Positions 29,181 to 38,091 are shown, counted from the first letter of the stretch. The stretch is DNA of 64,000 nucleotides from Marinomonas sp. KMM3893 (GCF_004352855.1 NZ_SJSC01000003.1:124001-188000); one strand, 5' to 3'. Notes: generated by a model not told the origin, from the sequence alone. Program-made: numbers and translations.

Positions 29181-29504
29181 ATGCTTAAATGGCTGAAAAG
29201 AGTTGTTTTTACAATTCTGATTGTCTTTTTCCTTGCCGTTGGTGTGTTTTTCGCCATCAAAAACCCCCAGCTTATCCATCTTGATTTGGTTTTTTGGCAA
29301 GGACCTGAATTGAGTGTCGCTTTATACACACTTCTCTCTTTTACTATTGGTGCCTGCGTGGCTCTGATTGTGAGCTCTGTTACGTATTTTCGTTCTGAGC
29401 GTCAAGTTCGAGTGCTTAACAAGCGCCTCGAAAAAGTACAGCATGAGGTAGAGACTTTACGCAAAGCGTCTCTTGCTCAAGAACTGTCAGTAGGGAAGGA
29501 GTAA
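29181..29504 (+). CDS. lapA: LapA family inner-membrane protein
   Basis: A 107-residue protein with two membrane helices (about residues 5-27 and 45-67) and a basic coiled-coil tail (ERQVRVLNKRLEKVQHEVETL). LapA works with LapB in lipopolysaccharide assembly control. ATG 29181 gives MLKWLKRVVFTILIVFF, a typical start; an in-frame ATG at 29166 adds five residues. It lies 5 bp before the lapB start codon, so the two are co-translated. Short and variable family, named mainly on order and topology. Confidence 0.85.
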   Translation: MLKWLKRVVFTILIVFFLAVGVFFAIKNPQLIHLDLVFWQGPELSVALYTLLSFTIGACVALIVSSVTYFRSERQVRVLNKRLEKVQHEVETLRKASLAQELSVGKE

Positions 29505-29509
29505 CGGCG

Positions 29510-30688
29510 TTGACCGAAGTCGGGTTGTTTATTGTTCTTTTTGCTGCGCTTTTTTTAGGCTGGGCAATGGGGCGGAAAAACCCAGCTAAAAAGTCTAAGC
29601 GCGAGAAGAAAAGCGTGCCGCCAGACTATTTTCGCGGCCTCAATCACCTACTTAATGATCAGCATTCTGAGGCCATTGATGCCTTTGTTGATTCCCTAGA
29701 AGTCAATTCCGATACGTTTGATATCCATTTAACGTTAGGCAATTTGTTTCGCAAAAAAGGCGAAATTCAAAAAGCCATCAACGTTCATCAAAACTTACTT
29801 GCCCGTCCAGAAATCACACAGCGTGAAATGCGCATGGTGCAGCTTGAATTGGCCAGCGATTTCATGTCGGCGGGCCTATTAGACCGAGCAAGTCGTTTGT
29901 TGCTCAATATGGCAACCGCGTCTAAGAAAAGCGAATTTCATTCGAAAATTCTAACCTTGCTGGTCGACCTCTATGAGTTTGAGCAAAGCTGGGACAAGGC
30001 CATTCAAATTAGCAGTGAGCTGATTAAAGATTCCCCCACGAAGAAAGAAATCAAACGCTTAGCGCACTTTCACTGTGAGATGGCTGAAATCTTCTCGAAA
30101 AAAGAGCTGTGGAAAGAGGCCTTTCAGCATTATAAGCAGGCGCTAGGTGTCGACTCCAGCTGCGTGCGGGCCAGTGTGGGTGCCGCGAATGTGCTGAGCA
30201 GCCAACGGCGTTATCGCGATGCGATCAAAGAGCTGAAGCAGGTCGCGGAGCAAGACCCAGAATTCATTTCCATTATCATCCCGCAATTAAAAGATTGTTA
30301 TCAGCGAGTTTGGGGTGGCAGTGGTTTTATTAAGTTTTTGCAAGAGCAAAATCAGAAGAAGCCATCGGCAGCGTTGATTTTGGCGCTGGCTCAGCATTAC
30401 ATGGAAGACGATAAAGAATACGCCGAGATGTTTTTGGTTGAACAGCTTCGTTCGCACCCGACATTAAAGGGTTTTCGAGAGCTGATTAACCTGCAAATGA
30501 AAGACTCTCGTGGACAGAATCAGCAACATCTTGAAGTTTTGTACGAATTGATTGATCAGTTGGCTCAGGTAAAACCTCAGTTCCAGTGCCGTCAGTGCGG
30601 TTTTTCTGGGTATCAACTGCATTGGCAATGCCCAAGCTGCAAAAACTGGGGTGTGGTAAAACCGATTCATGGTCTGGAAGGCGAGTAG
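29510..30688 (+). CDS. lapB: LapB (LPS assembly regulator, TPR and rubredoxin-like domain)
   Basis: A 392-residue membrane-anchored protein. It has a short N-terminal helix (IVLFAALFLGWAMGRK), about nine TPR repeats (for example AIDAFVDSLEVN, AINVHQNLLARPE, AFQHYKQALGVD) and a C-terminal zinc ribbon with CRQC and CPSC. LapB delivers LpxC to FtsH and so limits lipid A synthesis. The start is TTG 29510 with AAGGAG nine bases ahead. Both zinc Cys pairs needed for function are present. Confidence 0.93.
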   Translation: MTEVGLFIVLFAALFLGWAMGRKNPAKKSKREKKSVPPDYFRGLNHLLNDQHSEAIDAFVDSLEVNSDTFDIHLTLGNLFRKKGEIQKAINVHQNLLARPEITQREMRMVQLELASDFMSAGLLDRASRLLLNMATASKKSEFHSKILTLLVDLYEFEQSWDKAIQISSELIKDSPTKKEIKRLAHFHCEMAEIFSKKELWKEAFQHYKQALGVDSSCVRASVGAANVLSSQRRYRDAIKELKQVAEQDPEFISIIIPQLKDCYQRVWGGSGFIKFLQEQNQKKPSAALILALAQHYMEDDKEYAEMFLVEQLRSHPTLKGFRELINLQMKDSRGQNQQHLEVLYELIDQLAQVKPQFQCRQCGFSGYQLHWQCPSCKNWGVVKPIHGLEGE

Positions 30689-30799
30689 CCTTTTCCCACG
30701 TAAAAAATAGTAGAATACCCTTAGTGATCAAACCTATTGCTGCTATTGCCATCAACGGCAATGGCTGAGCAAGTTAATATAGAAAAAAGAGGACCTTGA

Positions 30800-31507
30800 A
30801 TGAGCTGCCAATCCCCTATAGTGGTTGCCCTAGATTACCCAACCATGGCGCAATCCATTGAGATGGCGAAACGACTTGACCCTAGTCAATGCCGAGTGAA
30901 AGTGGGTAAAGAGTTATTTACTACCGCAGGTCCTGCCATCTTAGAGGCGCTTCATAAATTAAATTTTGACGTTTTCTTAGATCTGAAATTTCATGATATT
31001 CCAAATACCGTAGCGAACGCTGTGAGTGTTGCGGCGGATGCCGGAGTGTGGATGGTGAATGTTCATGCGTCTGGTGGTCGTCGTATGATGGAAGCCTCAG
31101 CGAATGCATTGGCGCAGCGCGCTGATAATAAAACCTTGTTGATCGCCGTAACGGTATTAACCAGCATGGATCAATCGGACCTGGCTGAAGTAGGGATCGA
31201 TTTGACCCCAGAACAGCATGTAAAACGTCTTGCTACCTTGGCTCAGTCTTCAGGTATGGACGGCGTAGTCTGTTCGGCGCAAGAGTCGTCTATGTTGTCT
31301 TCTGAATTGGGTAAAGACTTTGTGCTAGTAACGCCAGGGATACGCCCAGCGGGCTCTGCACAAGGCGATCAAAAGCGCATTATGACACCGTCTGAAGCAA
31401 TGGCGGCAGGCAGTCATTATTTGGTAATGGGTCGTCCTATTACGCAAGCAGCAGACCCAGTCGCTGTCTTGACACAAGTAAATAAAGAGCTGGGTGTTTT
31501 CGCTTAG
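30800..31507 (+). CDS. pyrF: Orotidine 5'-phosphate decarboxylase
   Basis: A 235-residue TIM-barrel enzyme that makes UMP from OMP in pyrimidine synthesis. The active-site motif [14 protein letters not shown] (Asp-Lys-Asp) is intact; VVALDYP near the start and VTPGIRPAG near the end bind phosphate. AGAGGA lies before ATG 30800. It is the last gene in the ihfB-lapA-lapB-pyrF order, 111 bp after lapB. Confidence 0.97.
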   Translation: MSCQSPIVVALDYPTMAQSIEMAKRLDPSQCRVKVGKELFTTAGPAILEALHKLNFDVFLDLKFHDIPNTVANAVSVAADAGVWMVNVHASGGRRMMEASANALAQRADNKTLLIAVTVLTSMDQSDLAEVGIDLTPEQHVKRLATLAQSSGMDGVVCSAQESSMLSSELGKDFVLVTPGIRPAGSAQGDQKRIMTPSEAMAAGSHYLVMGRPITQAADPVAVLTQVNKELGVFA

Positions 31508-31703
31508 CCGCTGTTTACTTGCGAAAACGCTTAAAAGCTCTTACTCTAAAACCGTGATTTGTTCTTTTTGATAAAGACGATTTATTTTTGTAAATAACAA
31601 CATGCCGTTCTTATTGATCAAAATAGACCGTTCTTATTCATCAAGAGTAGGTCACGGTTTTTTAATGGCAGGATGCCATGCTTCATTCATTAAAAAGGAT
31701 TTT

Positions 31704-32015
31704 ATGATGACTTCAATTCAATACGTTCGTACTTTCTTGCGCTGCGTTCTTGTGATGTTGGTGCTCTCTCCATTGGCTCTTTTTGCGGCTCAACCGCTGG
31801 ATATTAATACGGCAACGGCGGATCAAATCGCTGCGGTTATGTCTGGAGTGGGTGACAAAAAGGCACACGCTATTGTTGCTTATCGAAGTGAAAATGGCCC
31901 TTTCAAAAGCCTTGATCAATTAACAGAAGTAAAAGGCCTGGGAGACGCTTTGGTTGAGCGAAACAAAGCTTTTATTCAGATTGTCGAGCCGCCAATGGTA
32001 GACGCCAAAGAATAG
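31704..32015 (+). CDS. ComEA-like helix-hairpin-helix exported protein
   Basis: About 103 residues. An N-terminal signal peptide (LRCVLVMLVLSPLALFA then AQP) is followed by a tandem helix-hairpin-helix DNA-binding unit beginning LDINTATADQIAAVMSGVG, with the second hairpin LTEVKGLGDALVERN. Such proteins bind incoming DNA in the periplasm in natural transformation, or are single-domain relatives of unknown role. AGGA precedes the ATG ATG pair at 31704-31709, so an earlier in-frame ATG at 31602 is unlikely. No competence partners are in the window. Confidence 0.8.
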   Translation: MMTSIQYVRTFLRCVLVMLVLSPLALFAAQPLDINTATADQIAAVMSGVGDKKAHAIVAYRSENGPFKSLDQLTEVKGLGDALVERNKAFIQIVEPPMVDAKE

Positions 32016-32268
32016 CGCGAGCCGATAAACACTGTGCCTTGTGTGGCAAAGTGGCGCGTTTAATTGCCAGCGATTTAAATGAGCATGTTAAAGCCAAGTG
32101 GGTCCTAGATTAACTTGGCTTTTTGCTGCTTGTTTAGGGGGGATAGTGGCCTTTTTTGTGATATTTGGCGCGCCGCTATTTTCTCTGCATTTTCTCACTA
32201 TAATCAGATTTGAAGCCAAAAATTTGCTACTCTATGGCGTTGTTTGTCACTCCATTAGGTAGAAAATC

Positions 32269-34299
32269 GTGTCACAAGAATTTCAAGTTGTTTCTTCATA
32301 TGCTCCAGCGGGCGACCAGCCTAAAGCGATTGAAAAACTCGTACAGGGTGTGGAAGCGGGTTTAGCGCATCAAACACTGCTTGGTGTGACAGGGTCTGGT
32401 AAAACCTACACAGTGGCAAACGTTATCTCTCAAGTGAAACGTCCTACTATTGTCATGGCTCACAACAAGACGCTAGCGGCTCAACTGTACGGCGAATTCA
32501 AAGAGTTTTTCCCCAATAATGCGGTCGAATATTTCGTCTCCTATTACGACTATTATCAGCCAGAAGCTTATGTGGCGGCGTCGGACACCTTCATCGAGAA
32601 AGACGCCTCAGTCAACGAGCACATAGAGCAAATGCGCTTGTCAGCGACCAAAGCCTTATTAGAGCGGGAAGACGTTATTATTGTAGCGACTGTGTCCGCT
32701 ATTTATGGTTTGGGTGACCCTCAGTCTTACCTAAAAATGATGCTGCATTTGGATCGAGGCGATCGGATTGATCAGCGCGCCGTGCTGCGCCGTTTGGCTG
32801 AGTTGCAATACAGCCGCAATGATTTGGTGTTAGAGCGCGGTAACTTTCGCGTGCGCGGCGATGTGATTGAGGTGTTTCCTGCGGATTCTGAAGACACTGC
32901 GATTCGTATCGAGCTGTTCGACGATGAAGTCGAAAACTTGTCCATGATCGACCCGCTGACGAACAAAACCATTCGAAAAGTGCCTCGCGTCACGATTTAC
33001 CCTAAGACTCACTATGTGACGCCAAAAGAAACCGTGGTAGCGGCGATTGAACGCATCAAGGTTGAGTTAGATGAACGATTAGAACAGCTTAAATCGCTCA
33101 ATAAATTGGTCGAATTACAACGCTTAGAACAGCGTACTCGTTATGATTTAGAAATGATGCAAGAGCTTGGTTATTGTTCAGGTATCGAGAACTACTCACG
33201 TTATTTGTCGGGTCGAGAAGAGGGATCGCCGCCGCCAACGCTGTTTGATTATTTGCCAGCTAACGCGTTATTAATAATCGATGAATCTCACGTGACCGTG
33301 CCGCAAATTGGCGCCATGTACAAAGGCGACCGCTCGCGCAAAGAAAATCTGGTTGAATACGGCTTTCGTTTGCCGTCTGCATTAGATAACCGACCGATGC
33401 GCTTTGAAGAGTGGGAGCAGATTAAACCTCAAACCATCTTTGTTTCGGCGACGCCTGGCAAATACGAAGAAGAGCACCAAGATTGGGTAGTTGAGCAAAT
33501 TGTGCGTCCTACTGGATTGGTTGACCCCATATTAGAAGTGCGCCCTGTGGCAACACAGGTGGACGATTTACTGTCTGAAATTAATAAGCGTGCCCCTATT
33601 GGTGAGCGGGTGTTGGTGACTACTTTAACCAAGCGCATGTCTGAAGATTTAACCGATTATCTAAACGATCACGGTGTACGGGTGCGTTATTTGCACTCGG
33701 ATATAGATACCGTCGAGCGGGTAGAGATTATTCGTGATTTGCGCTTGGGAGAGTTTGATGTGCTTGTCGGGATCAACTTGTTACGAGAAGGTTTGGACAT
33801 ACCAGAAGTCAGCTTGGTGGCAATTTTGGACGCCGACAAAGAAGGCTTTTTGCGTTCAGAGCGCTCGCTGATTCAGACTATTGGTCGTGCTGCTCGTAAC
33901 GTTAACGGTCGTGCCATTTTGTACGCGGATCGAATCACAGGTTCTATGGAGCGCGCGATGAGTGAAACCACTCGCCGTCGAGCCACACAGGAAGCCTATA
34001 ATGAAGAGCATGGCATCACACCGACCGGTATCACGAAATCCGTCGAAGACATTCTAGAAGGCGCTTATAACCCTGGCGCGGGCAAAGGTCGAGGCAAGCA
34101 AGCGAAGAAAGTGGCAGAAACCGCGAAAGACTATCAAGTAGAGAGCATGGAAGACGTAGCGCAAGTGCGTAAAGCCATGATACAACTACAAAAAGAAATG
34201 GTCATTGCCTCTGAGAGTTTGAAATTTGAACTGGCGGCGGGCTACCGTGACCAGATACACCAGTTACAGAGAAAACTAAAGGATGTCGGTGAAGCTTAA
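32269..34299 (+). CDS. uvrB: UvrABC excision nuclease subunit B
   Basis: A 676-residue damage-verifying helicase of nucleotide excision repair. Walker [15 protein letters not shown] near residue 45; the beta-hairpin [21 protein letters not shown] in pieces ([11 protein letters not shown]); DESHVTVPQ (motif II); [20 protein letters not shown] and QTIGRAARN (motifs V, VI). The C-terminal UVR domain that binds UvrC is visible as [20 protein letters not shown]. Start is GTG 32269. The gene is separate from other uvr genes and is followed by a small orphan gene. Confidence 0.97.
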   Translation: MSQEFQVVSSYAPAGDQPKAIEKLVQGVEAGLAHQTLLGVTGSGKTYTVANVISQVKRPTIVMAHNKTLAAQLYGEFKEFFPNNAVEYFVSYYDYYQPEAYVAASDTFIEKDASVNEHIEQMRLSATKALLEREDVIIVATVSAIYGLGDPQSYLKMMLHLDRGDRIDQRAVLRRLAELQYSRNDLVLERGNFRVRGDVIEVFPADSEDTAIRIELFDDEVENLSMIDPLTNKTIRKVPRVTIYPKTHYVTPKETVVAAIERIKVELDERLEQLKSLNKLVELQRLEQRTRYDLEMMQELGYCSGIENYSRYLSGREEGSPPPTLFDYLPANALLIIDESHVTVPQIGAMYKGDRSRKENLVEYGFRLPSALDNRPMRFEEWEQIKPQTIFVSATPGKYEEEHQDWVVEQIVRPTGLVDPILEVRPVATQVDDLLSEINKRAPIGERVLVTTLTKRMSEDLTDYLNDHGVRVRYLHSDIDTVERVEIIRDLRLGEFDVLVGINLLREGLDIPEVSLVAILDADKEGFLRSERSLIQTIGRAARNVNGRAILYADRITGSMERAMSETTRRRATQEAYNEEHGITPTGITKSVEDILEGAYNPGAGKGRGKQAKKVAETAKDYQVESMEDVAQVRKAMIQLQKEMVIASESLKFELAAGYRDQIHQLQRKLKDVGEA

Positions 34300-34349
34300 G
34301 ATAAGCAGGCAAAATACCTGACACTTAAGATAAAAAACAAGAGGATACT

Positions 34350-34532
34350 ATGGCTATTACGCTTCGTAATTACAACATTGTTCGAGTGATTGATAATGGT
34401 GTCATCGTAAACTGTACCGTGATTTCGATGTGTTATGAATTCGCCACAGTGAAGTTTCGGGGTAAGGAATACAAGGTACCTTATCATCTAATTGATGAGG
34501 TGGTTGGGCACGAATTGCTGATCCCTGTTTGA
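34350..34532 (+). CDS. Small orphan protein, 60 residues
   Basis: I do not recognise this protein. AAGAGGA sits 6 bases before ATG 34350, which is a good RBS. The sequence looks like a small beta barrel, with alternating polar and hydrophobic strands (VRVIDNGVIVNCTVI, FATVKFRGKEYKVPYHLID). It has no membrane helix or signal. It lies 50 bp after uvrB and 100 bp before tRNA-Val, so it may ride on the uvrB transcript. It is likely real because of its RBS and neighbour-like codon use. Confidence 0.6.
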   Translation: MAITLRNYNIVRVIDNGVIVNCTVISMCYEFATVKFRGKEYKVPYHLIDEVVGHELLIPV

Positions 34533-34632
34533 TCACAGAGAGGGACTTTTCTCTCGATAAAACAAACACTTCAAAAAAATGCGTCAAAGGCTTGTCAAAG
34601 CCAAACTCCTGCGTATAATAGCCAGCACTTTT

Positions 34633-34709
34633 AGGACTATAGCTCAGTTGGTTAGAGCGCATCCTTGACATGGATGAGGTCGGCAGTTCGAATCTGCCTA
34701 GCCCTACCA
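34633..34709 (+). tRNA. tRNA-Val (anticodon GAC)
   Basis: A 77-nt cloverleaf starting AGGACTATAGCTCAG and ending TAGCCCTACCA, with CCA encoded. The loop CTTGACATG gives anticodon GAC, and the T arm GGCAGTTCGAATCTGCC is perfect. The acceptor stem AGGACTA / TAGCCCT carries one A-C mismatch at the fourth pair. It marks the left edge of the accessory island. Confidence 0.93.
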
Positions 34710-34719
34710 AATTCTAAGA

Positions 34720-34762
34720 AAGCCTCGATATTGTGATTGCTCACGACATCGAGGCTTTTTTG
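34720..34762 (+). terminator. Terminator after tRNA-Val
   Basis: Stem AAGCCTCGAT / ATCGAGGCTT (34720-34729 and 34748-34757) followed by TTTTTTG. Confidence 0.85.
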
Positions 34763-34819
34763 TATCTACAAGCCACAAACCTCCCTCCAATAAACTGCTC
34801 CGCTTACTGAATCAAGAGC

Positions 34820-34920
34820 CGAACCCCTTTTTGCCCCACAAACCTCTTGCACTGTTAACAGGACAGGCACTCCAAGAAGTCAGTGTTTTCGCGGTTCTTA
34901 GCATGGGTGTCCTGATAAGT
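34820..34920. repeat. Island hairpin repeat, copy 1
   Basis: The flank GAACCCCTTTTTGCCCCAC (about 34820) and the ~70-bp core from CACTGTTAACAGGACAGGC (34850) to GGGTGTCCTGATAAGTT (34921) recur across the island. In the core CAGGACA pairs with TGTCCTG and AAGAA with TTCTT, forming an imperfect hairpin. It could be a REP or MITE-type element; no transposase is present. Confidence 0.75.
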
Positions 34921-34971
34921 TTTTCTGATAAGTTTCCTGATAAGTTCCATAAGTTTCCCTAGATTTACCAG

Positions 34972-35115
34972 GCAACCCAAACCTCGTCGCCGAAGGTATC
35001 CTCACCCTAAACGACACTTTCCCACCCGAAATGAAAGGCAACTGGTCCATCGACAAAGTCACCGCACGAGGCGACAGCAAAGCAGGGTATAGGTATGCTG
35101 TGGTTTCTAGTTAGG
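34972..35115 (+). pseudogene. 3'-end fragment of phage late-control D-like gene, copy A
   Basis: Translating from 34972 in the plus frame gives GNPNLVAEGILTLND and then FPPEMKGNW, IDKVTARGDSKAGYR and a stop at 35113. This looks like the C-terminal tail of P2 gpD-type tail proteins (a VAE...L, PEM.G.W.I..V core). It has no start codon or N-terminal part. Its last residues (YAVVSS) differ from copies B and C. The repeat with copy B spans about 270 bp including the upstream hairpin. Confidence 0.6.
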
Positions 35116-36486
35116 TGGTTTGAGATTATCAATAAAATCAGGCAGTTTTCTTTTAAAGCCTGTTTCATTAAGCCCTTTTTTACCGAAATGAGAAAAAATT
35201 TGTAATGCAAGTAAGAGAGTAGTTGCTGTGAAATTAACAATATCAAAATTAAAGTTTTTATTGTAAGAGTCGCCATGGGCAATGCGGCTTCGGGCATTAT
35301 AAAGAGTTGCTGCATATTCTTTAGTATGATTTGATTTTTTATTTTTATTAGAATGATTTATTAAATAAACTCTATTTTTGAAGTTGTCAGTTGTTTTGCT
35401 CTCATCGTCAAAGTTTACTAGTGTTTCAATGGAGATTGTTAGTTTTACTATTTGTAATTCTTTATCCTTTTCATCGATTGCGTCTGAAAACCATTTAAAT
35501 GATCTTGTAAATAATTCTCCAATTGATTTCTCAAAGCTATCATTTTTTATGATCTTATCTGCTATGCTAAATAATAAATCATAAGTTTCTTTGTTTTCAG
35601 TTGAAAAGGTATTAAGGTTTTTCCAGAATTTATCATATGAGTCATTGTTATAATTAAATTTATATGACACAGACTCTTCCATTTTATTTCCATTTTTTTC
35701 ATAAAGGAAAAAATTGAAAGTGTGTGGTTTTTTTGTTTCACTCCTGATGATAGGGTTTAAGAAATTATTGTTACCAAAGAAAAAACCATATAAAACCAGA
35801 AGAGCGTCAAGTGAGAAATTACTTGCTTTTAAAGCTCTTTTTTCAGCATATTTAAATGATGTATTAATGTCGGAAAAGATTGTTATGTAGCGGTTAGGTT
35901 CGAAGTCTCTGCTATTTTTATATCTGTCTAGATAGTCTTTTTTTGAATATTTTTCGGAAATATTATCGATTTTAATGTTTTTGCTTAGTTTTATTTCTTC
36001 TGTTAATCTAATTGTGTGTAATGGAAATTTGAAGGTGTAATTAGAAAGGCTGCTCTTTTGTTCTTTTATTTTATTGGTGATGATTTTTTCTAATGATGAA
36101 TTTTTATCTTTGTTCTCTGATATTAAATTTGGATGTATTTTTTCATTAATAAGATCAAAAGCAATGTAGTCGACTAATGTGTTGATCTCTGATTTCTCAA
36201 TAAATATTTGGTTGCTTTTTTTTAATATTTCCGAAATCTGGTTGGTTATTTTGACTGTGTTCTTGTTTTTATATAACTGAGGTGCTGTAGGTATTCCTCT
36301 CGTTATTCTTTCCTTTATTTCTATTGCTTTTTCTCTAGAATATGGTTCGATGATGCCTCCAATTTTAAAGTCACTTTTTTTGATGTGTTCACGTGAGTCT
36401 TCTTGAAAGGATTTGTGCTCGTGTGCATACTGCTCAATTAAATCATCAAACAATTTATATAATTTTTTATTTATCTGTACTGCCAT
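35107..36486 (-). CDS. AT-rich HEPN-motif protein, candidate anti-phage effector
   Basis: A 459-residue protein that I cannot place in a named family by eye. Codon use is strikingly rich in A and T (many Lys, Asn, Ile, Ser), unlike every neighbour, which indicates recent transfer. The C-terminal third carries LQIVKLTISIETLVNF, then LYNARSRIAHGDS. RSRIAH fits the R-x4-6-H ribonuclease motif of HEPN domains, and the arrangement recalls ApeA-like HEPN defence proteins. The N-terminal 300 residues show no known motif and could be the sensor. It has no signal peptide or membrane helix. It lies alone between two copies of a phage gpD-like repeat, antisense to them, and its 3' end overlaps copy A. 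Defence function is inferred from motif plus context. An alternative is a stand-alone HEPN toxin. Confidence 0.7.
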   Translation of the reverse strand: MAVQINKKLYKLFDDLIEQYAHEHKSFQEDSREHIKKSDFKIGGIIEPYSREKAIEIKERITRGIPTAPQLYKNKNTVKITNQISEILKKSNQIFIEKSEINTLVDYIAFDLINEKIHPNLISENKDKNSSLEKIITNKIKEQKSSLSNYTFKFPLHTIRLTEEIKLSKNIKIDNISEKYSKKDYLDRYKNSRDFEPNRYITIFSDINTSFKYAEKRALKASNFSLDALLVLYGFFFGNNNFLNPIIRSETKKPHTFNFFLYEKNGNKMEESVSYKFNYNNDSYDKFWKNLNTFSTENKETYDLLFSIADKIIKNDSFEKSIGELFTRSFKWFSDAIDEKDKELQIVKLTISIETLVNFDDESKTTDNFKNRVYLINHSNKNKKSNHTKEYAATLYNARSRIAHGDSYNKNFNFDIVNFTATTLLLALQIFSHFGKKGLNETGFKRKLPDFIDNLKPPN

Positions 36487-36756
36487 GTAATGCTCTAATC
36501 CAATGATGATCCTAAAAAATCATTTTTAAACAGATCTACTCTTAAAACAACACCTATTCCATAACCCCACTCGAATCTTGATCCAACATTCTCCTTGCAC
36601 TGGCAAAATCCAGTGCCGGGATTCGAACCTCGTTTTACATAGTGACCTAAAACACTCACTGTGTGTTTTTTTGTGGCCGGAGTTCGCCTGTTATGATGGG
36701 TCTTTGTTGGGCCAGCTTCGGTTGGGCCGTACCTTTGGGTGATTGTGAGAGCCCAG

Positions 36757-36857
36757 ATTAACAGGACAGGCACTCCAAGAAGCCAGCACTGTTAACAGGA
36801 CAGGCACCTCAAGAAGCCAGTGTTTTCGCGGTTCTTAGCATGGGTGTCCTGATAAGT
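36757..36857. repeat. Island hairpin repeat, copy 2 (partial plus full)
   Basis: A broken copy (TTAACAGGACAGGCACTCC from about 36758) runs straight into a full copy CACTGTTAACAGGACAGGC (36787) to GTGTCCTGATAAGTTTG. The flank GGGTGATTGTGAGAGCCCAG before it also recurs near 38495. Confidence 0.75.
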
Positions 36858-36906
36858 TTGCTGATAAATTTCCTGATAAGTTCCATAAGTTTCCCTAGAT
36901 TTACCA

Positions 36907-37059
36907 GGCAACCCAAACCTCGTCGCCGAAGGTATCCTCACCCTAAACGACACTTTCCCACCCGAAATGAAAGGCAACTGGTCCATCGACAAAGTCACCG
37001 CACAAGGCGACAGCAAAGCAGGGTATAGGTGTACCGTAGTGGCGAGTGAAGTGGTTTGA
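36907..37059 (+). pseudogene. 3'-end fragment of phage late-control D-like gene, copy B
   Basis: The same frame as copy A: GNPNLVAEGILTLND, FPPEMKGNW, IDKVTAQGDSKAGYR, ending CTVVASEVV and TGA at 37057-37059. It is almost base-for-base identical to copy A until the last dozen codons, where copy A diverges. It has no start or upstream gene part. Confidence 0.6.
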
Positions 37060-37238
37060 ATGGTGCCATTTTGGCAACACGTTGGCACTGGTGTGAGCGT
37101 GGTGTCATAATGGCATCAAGCAGTGTTTTTTCTGCTTTTCTTTAACTTACAAGGGGTAAAAAATGAAAAATCAAAATGTGAAAGCAGTAACTTAACAGTT
37201 AACGGAGTTAGTACGAAACAGAGAAAAATACAAAAATT

Positions 37239-37262
37239 TTGGCCGAATTATAAGTAGGCCAA
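37239..37262. promoter_or_regulatory. Palindrome over the toxin-antitoxin promoter
   Basis: TTGGCC (37239-37244) and GGCCAA (37257-37262) flank TATAAG, a plausible -10 element, just before the RBS AAGGAG. Ribbon-helix-helix antitoxins commonly repress their own promoter, so this is a candidate operator. Confidence 0.45.
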
Positions 37263-37272
37263 GGAGAATGCT

Positions 37273-37593
37273 ATGACTATATCTCATGTACAAGAAAATG
37301 TGCGGCTCGTTGCCAGAGCCCCAAAAGATGTTCAAGAGATCATTACTAATGCGGCGGAGTTATCCGGTGCCTCAATGTCTCAGTTTATGATTGATGCAGC
37401 CTTAGATAAGGCAAAAGAAGTGGTAGAACGAAATAGACTGCTAATGTTGTCTATGGAAGGAGCTAACCGATTTTTTGAAGCATTAGACAATCCGCCAGAG
37501 ATTCAACATCTTGATGACGCTTATAAAGCGCTAAAGGGTTATGAAAATGGCACTGTCACCTTTGAAAGAAAGCCACAATCGAAAACGTTTTGA
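37273..37593 (+). CDS. DUF1778 ribbon-helix-helix antitoxin
   Basis: A 106-residue protein. The N-terminal half is a ribbon-helix-helix DNA-binding unit of the DUF1778/TacA type (ENVRLVARAPKDVQEIITNAAELSG then SMSQFMIDAALDKA, described in parts). The C-terminal half (RFFEALDNPPE, DAYKALKGY) is the usual toxin-binding tail, with the conserved aromatic and Pro residues. It overlaps the toxin start by about 50 bp. AAGGAGA lies ahead of ATG 37273. It probably neutralises the acetyltransferase and represses the operon. Confidence 0.92.
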   Translation: MTISHVQENVRLVARAPKDVQEIITNAAELSGASMSQFMIDAALDKAKEVVERNRLLMLSMEGANRFFEALDNPPEIQHLDDAYKALKGYENGTVTFERKPQSKTF

Positions 37594-38050
37594 TTGTGGC
37601 AATGAGCGAATTAACAAATTTCTAAAAGAGTCTGCGAACAGTGCAGCAAAACGAAACCTATCTAGGACGTTTGTTCTGGAGGGGAGCGATGAAACAGACA
37701 TCGCGGGCTTCTACTCGCTCAGCAATATTGAGGTCAAAGTTCCTGTACCTCATAGAATGTACAAGAAATACCCTAACCCATTGCCCGGCGTGACATTAGC
37801 CAGAATGGGGGGGGATAAAGGTTACCAAGGGCAGGGCATCGCCAAAATCATGGTAGTCGATGCAATGCGGCGTACACTGCTAATAAATGAGAACATGGGC
37901 GTCGTTGGACTGTTCGTAGACGCCGAAGACGATGACCTCGTTACATTTTACCAGAATCGCGGCTTCATCTTCCTTCAAAGGGAAGAACACACCTCTAAAT
38001 TTTGGATGCCGATCGACTCCATTGCAGCTTTCTTCAAAGATCGACAATAA
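37547..38050 (+). CDS. GNAT toxin (TacT-like tRNA acetyltransferase)
   Basis: About 167 residues. N-terminal FDCGNERINKFLKESANSAAKR is the TacT/AtaT-type entry, and FVLEGSDETDIAGFYSLSN the next strand. The acetyl-CoA loop reads GYQGQGIAKIM in the GNAT Q/R-x-x-G-x-G/A position, and the C-terminal VTFYQNRGFI strand is present. Known members acetylate aminoacyl-tRNA and stop translation. Start is ATG 37547 or 37541. In the loop before GYQGQG the gene has a G8 tract (37807-37814) that encodes MGGDKG where relatives usually have an A/L-V-D segment. A one-base slip there would inactivate it. As sequenced, the frame is open to the end. Confidence 0.88.
   Translation: MALSPLKESHNRKRFDCGNERINKFLKESANSAAKRNLSRTFVLEGSDETDIAGFYSLSNIEVKVPVPHRMYKKYPNPLPGVTLARMGGDKGYQGQGIAKIMVVDAMRRTLLINENMGVVGLFVDAEDDDLVTFYQNRGFIFLQREEHTSKFWMPIDSIAAFFKDRQ
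37807..37814. repeat. G8 tract inside the GNAT toxin gene
   Basis: Eight G in a row, the longest G run noticed here, encode Gly-Gly in the toxin just before the acetyl-CoA loop. Such runs are prone to length change. Confidence 0.7.
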
Positions 38051-38055
38051 CCTAT

Positions 38056-38091
38056 TAAGACAGCAATCCATTACGGATTGCTGTCTTAATT
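38056..38091 (+). terminator. Hairpin after the toxin-antitoxin pair
   Basis: AAGACAGCAATCC and GGATTGCTGTCTT form a stem directly after the toxin stop (about 38057-38069 and 38075-38087), followed by AATTATTCC. The T content is weak, but the stem is strong. Confidence 0.65.

Larger units (their letters stand above)
36487..37272. other. Repeat-bearing intergenic region of the island
   Basis: It holds the HEPN gene promoter (very AT-rich, 36487-36540) and a small hairpin GCACTGG / CCAGTGC near 36598-36617. Next to that hairpin is a GGATTCGAACC stretch resembling a tRNA T-arm, but no full tRNA. A partial and a full hairpin repeat and the gpD-like copy B follow. The promoter of the toxin-antitoxin pair is at the right. 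No complete gene was seen. Confidence 0.5.

Noticed and set aside
36598..36640. tRNA-like T-arm near 36610 (GGATTCGAACC)
   Set aside because: Only the arm is seen, with two mismatches in its stem; no acceptor, D-arm or anticodon arm could be built on either strand.
36495..36773. 92-codon minus-strand frame before the HEPN gene
   Set aside because: Low-complexity, crosses the repeat flank, has no RBS and no family features; read as chance.
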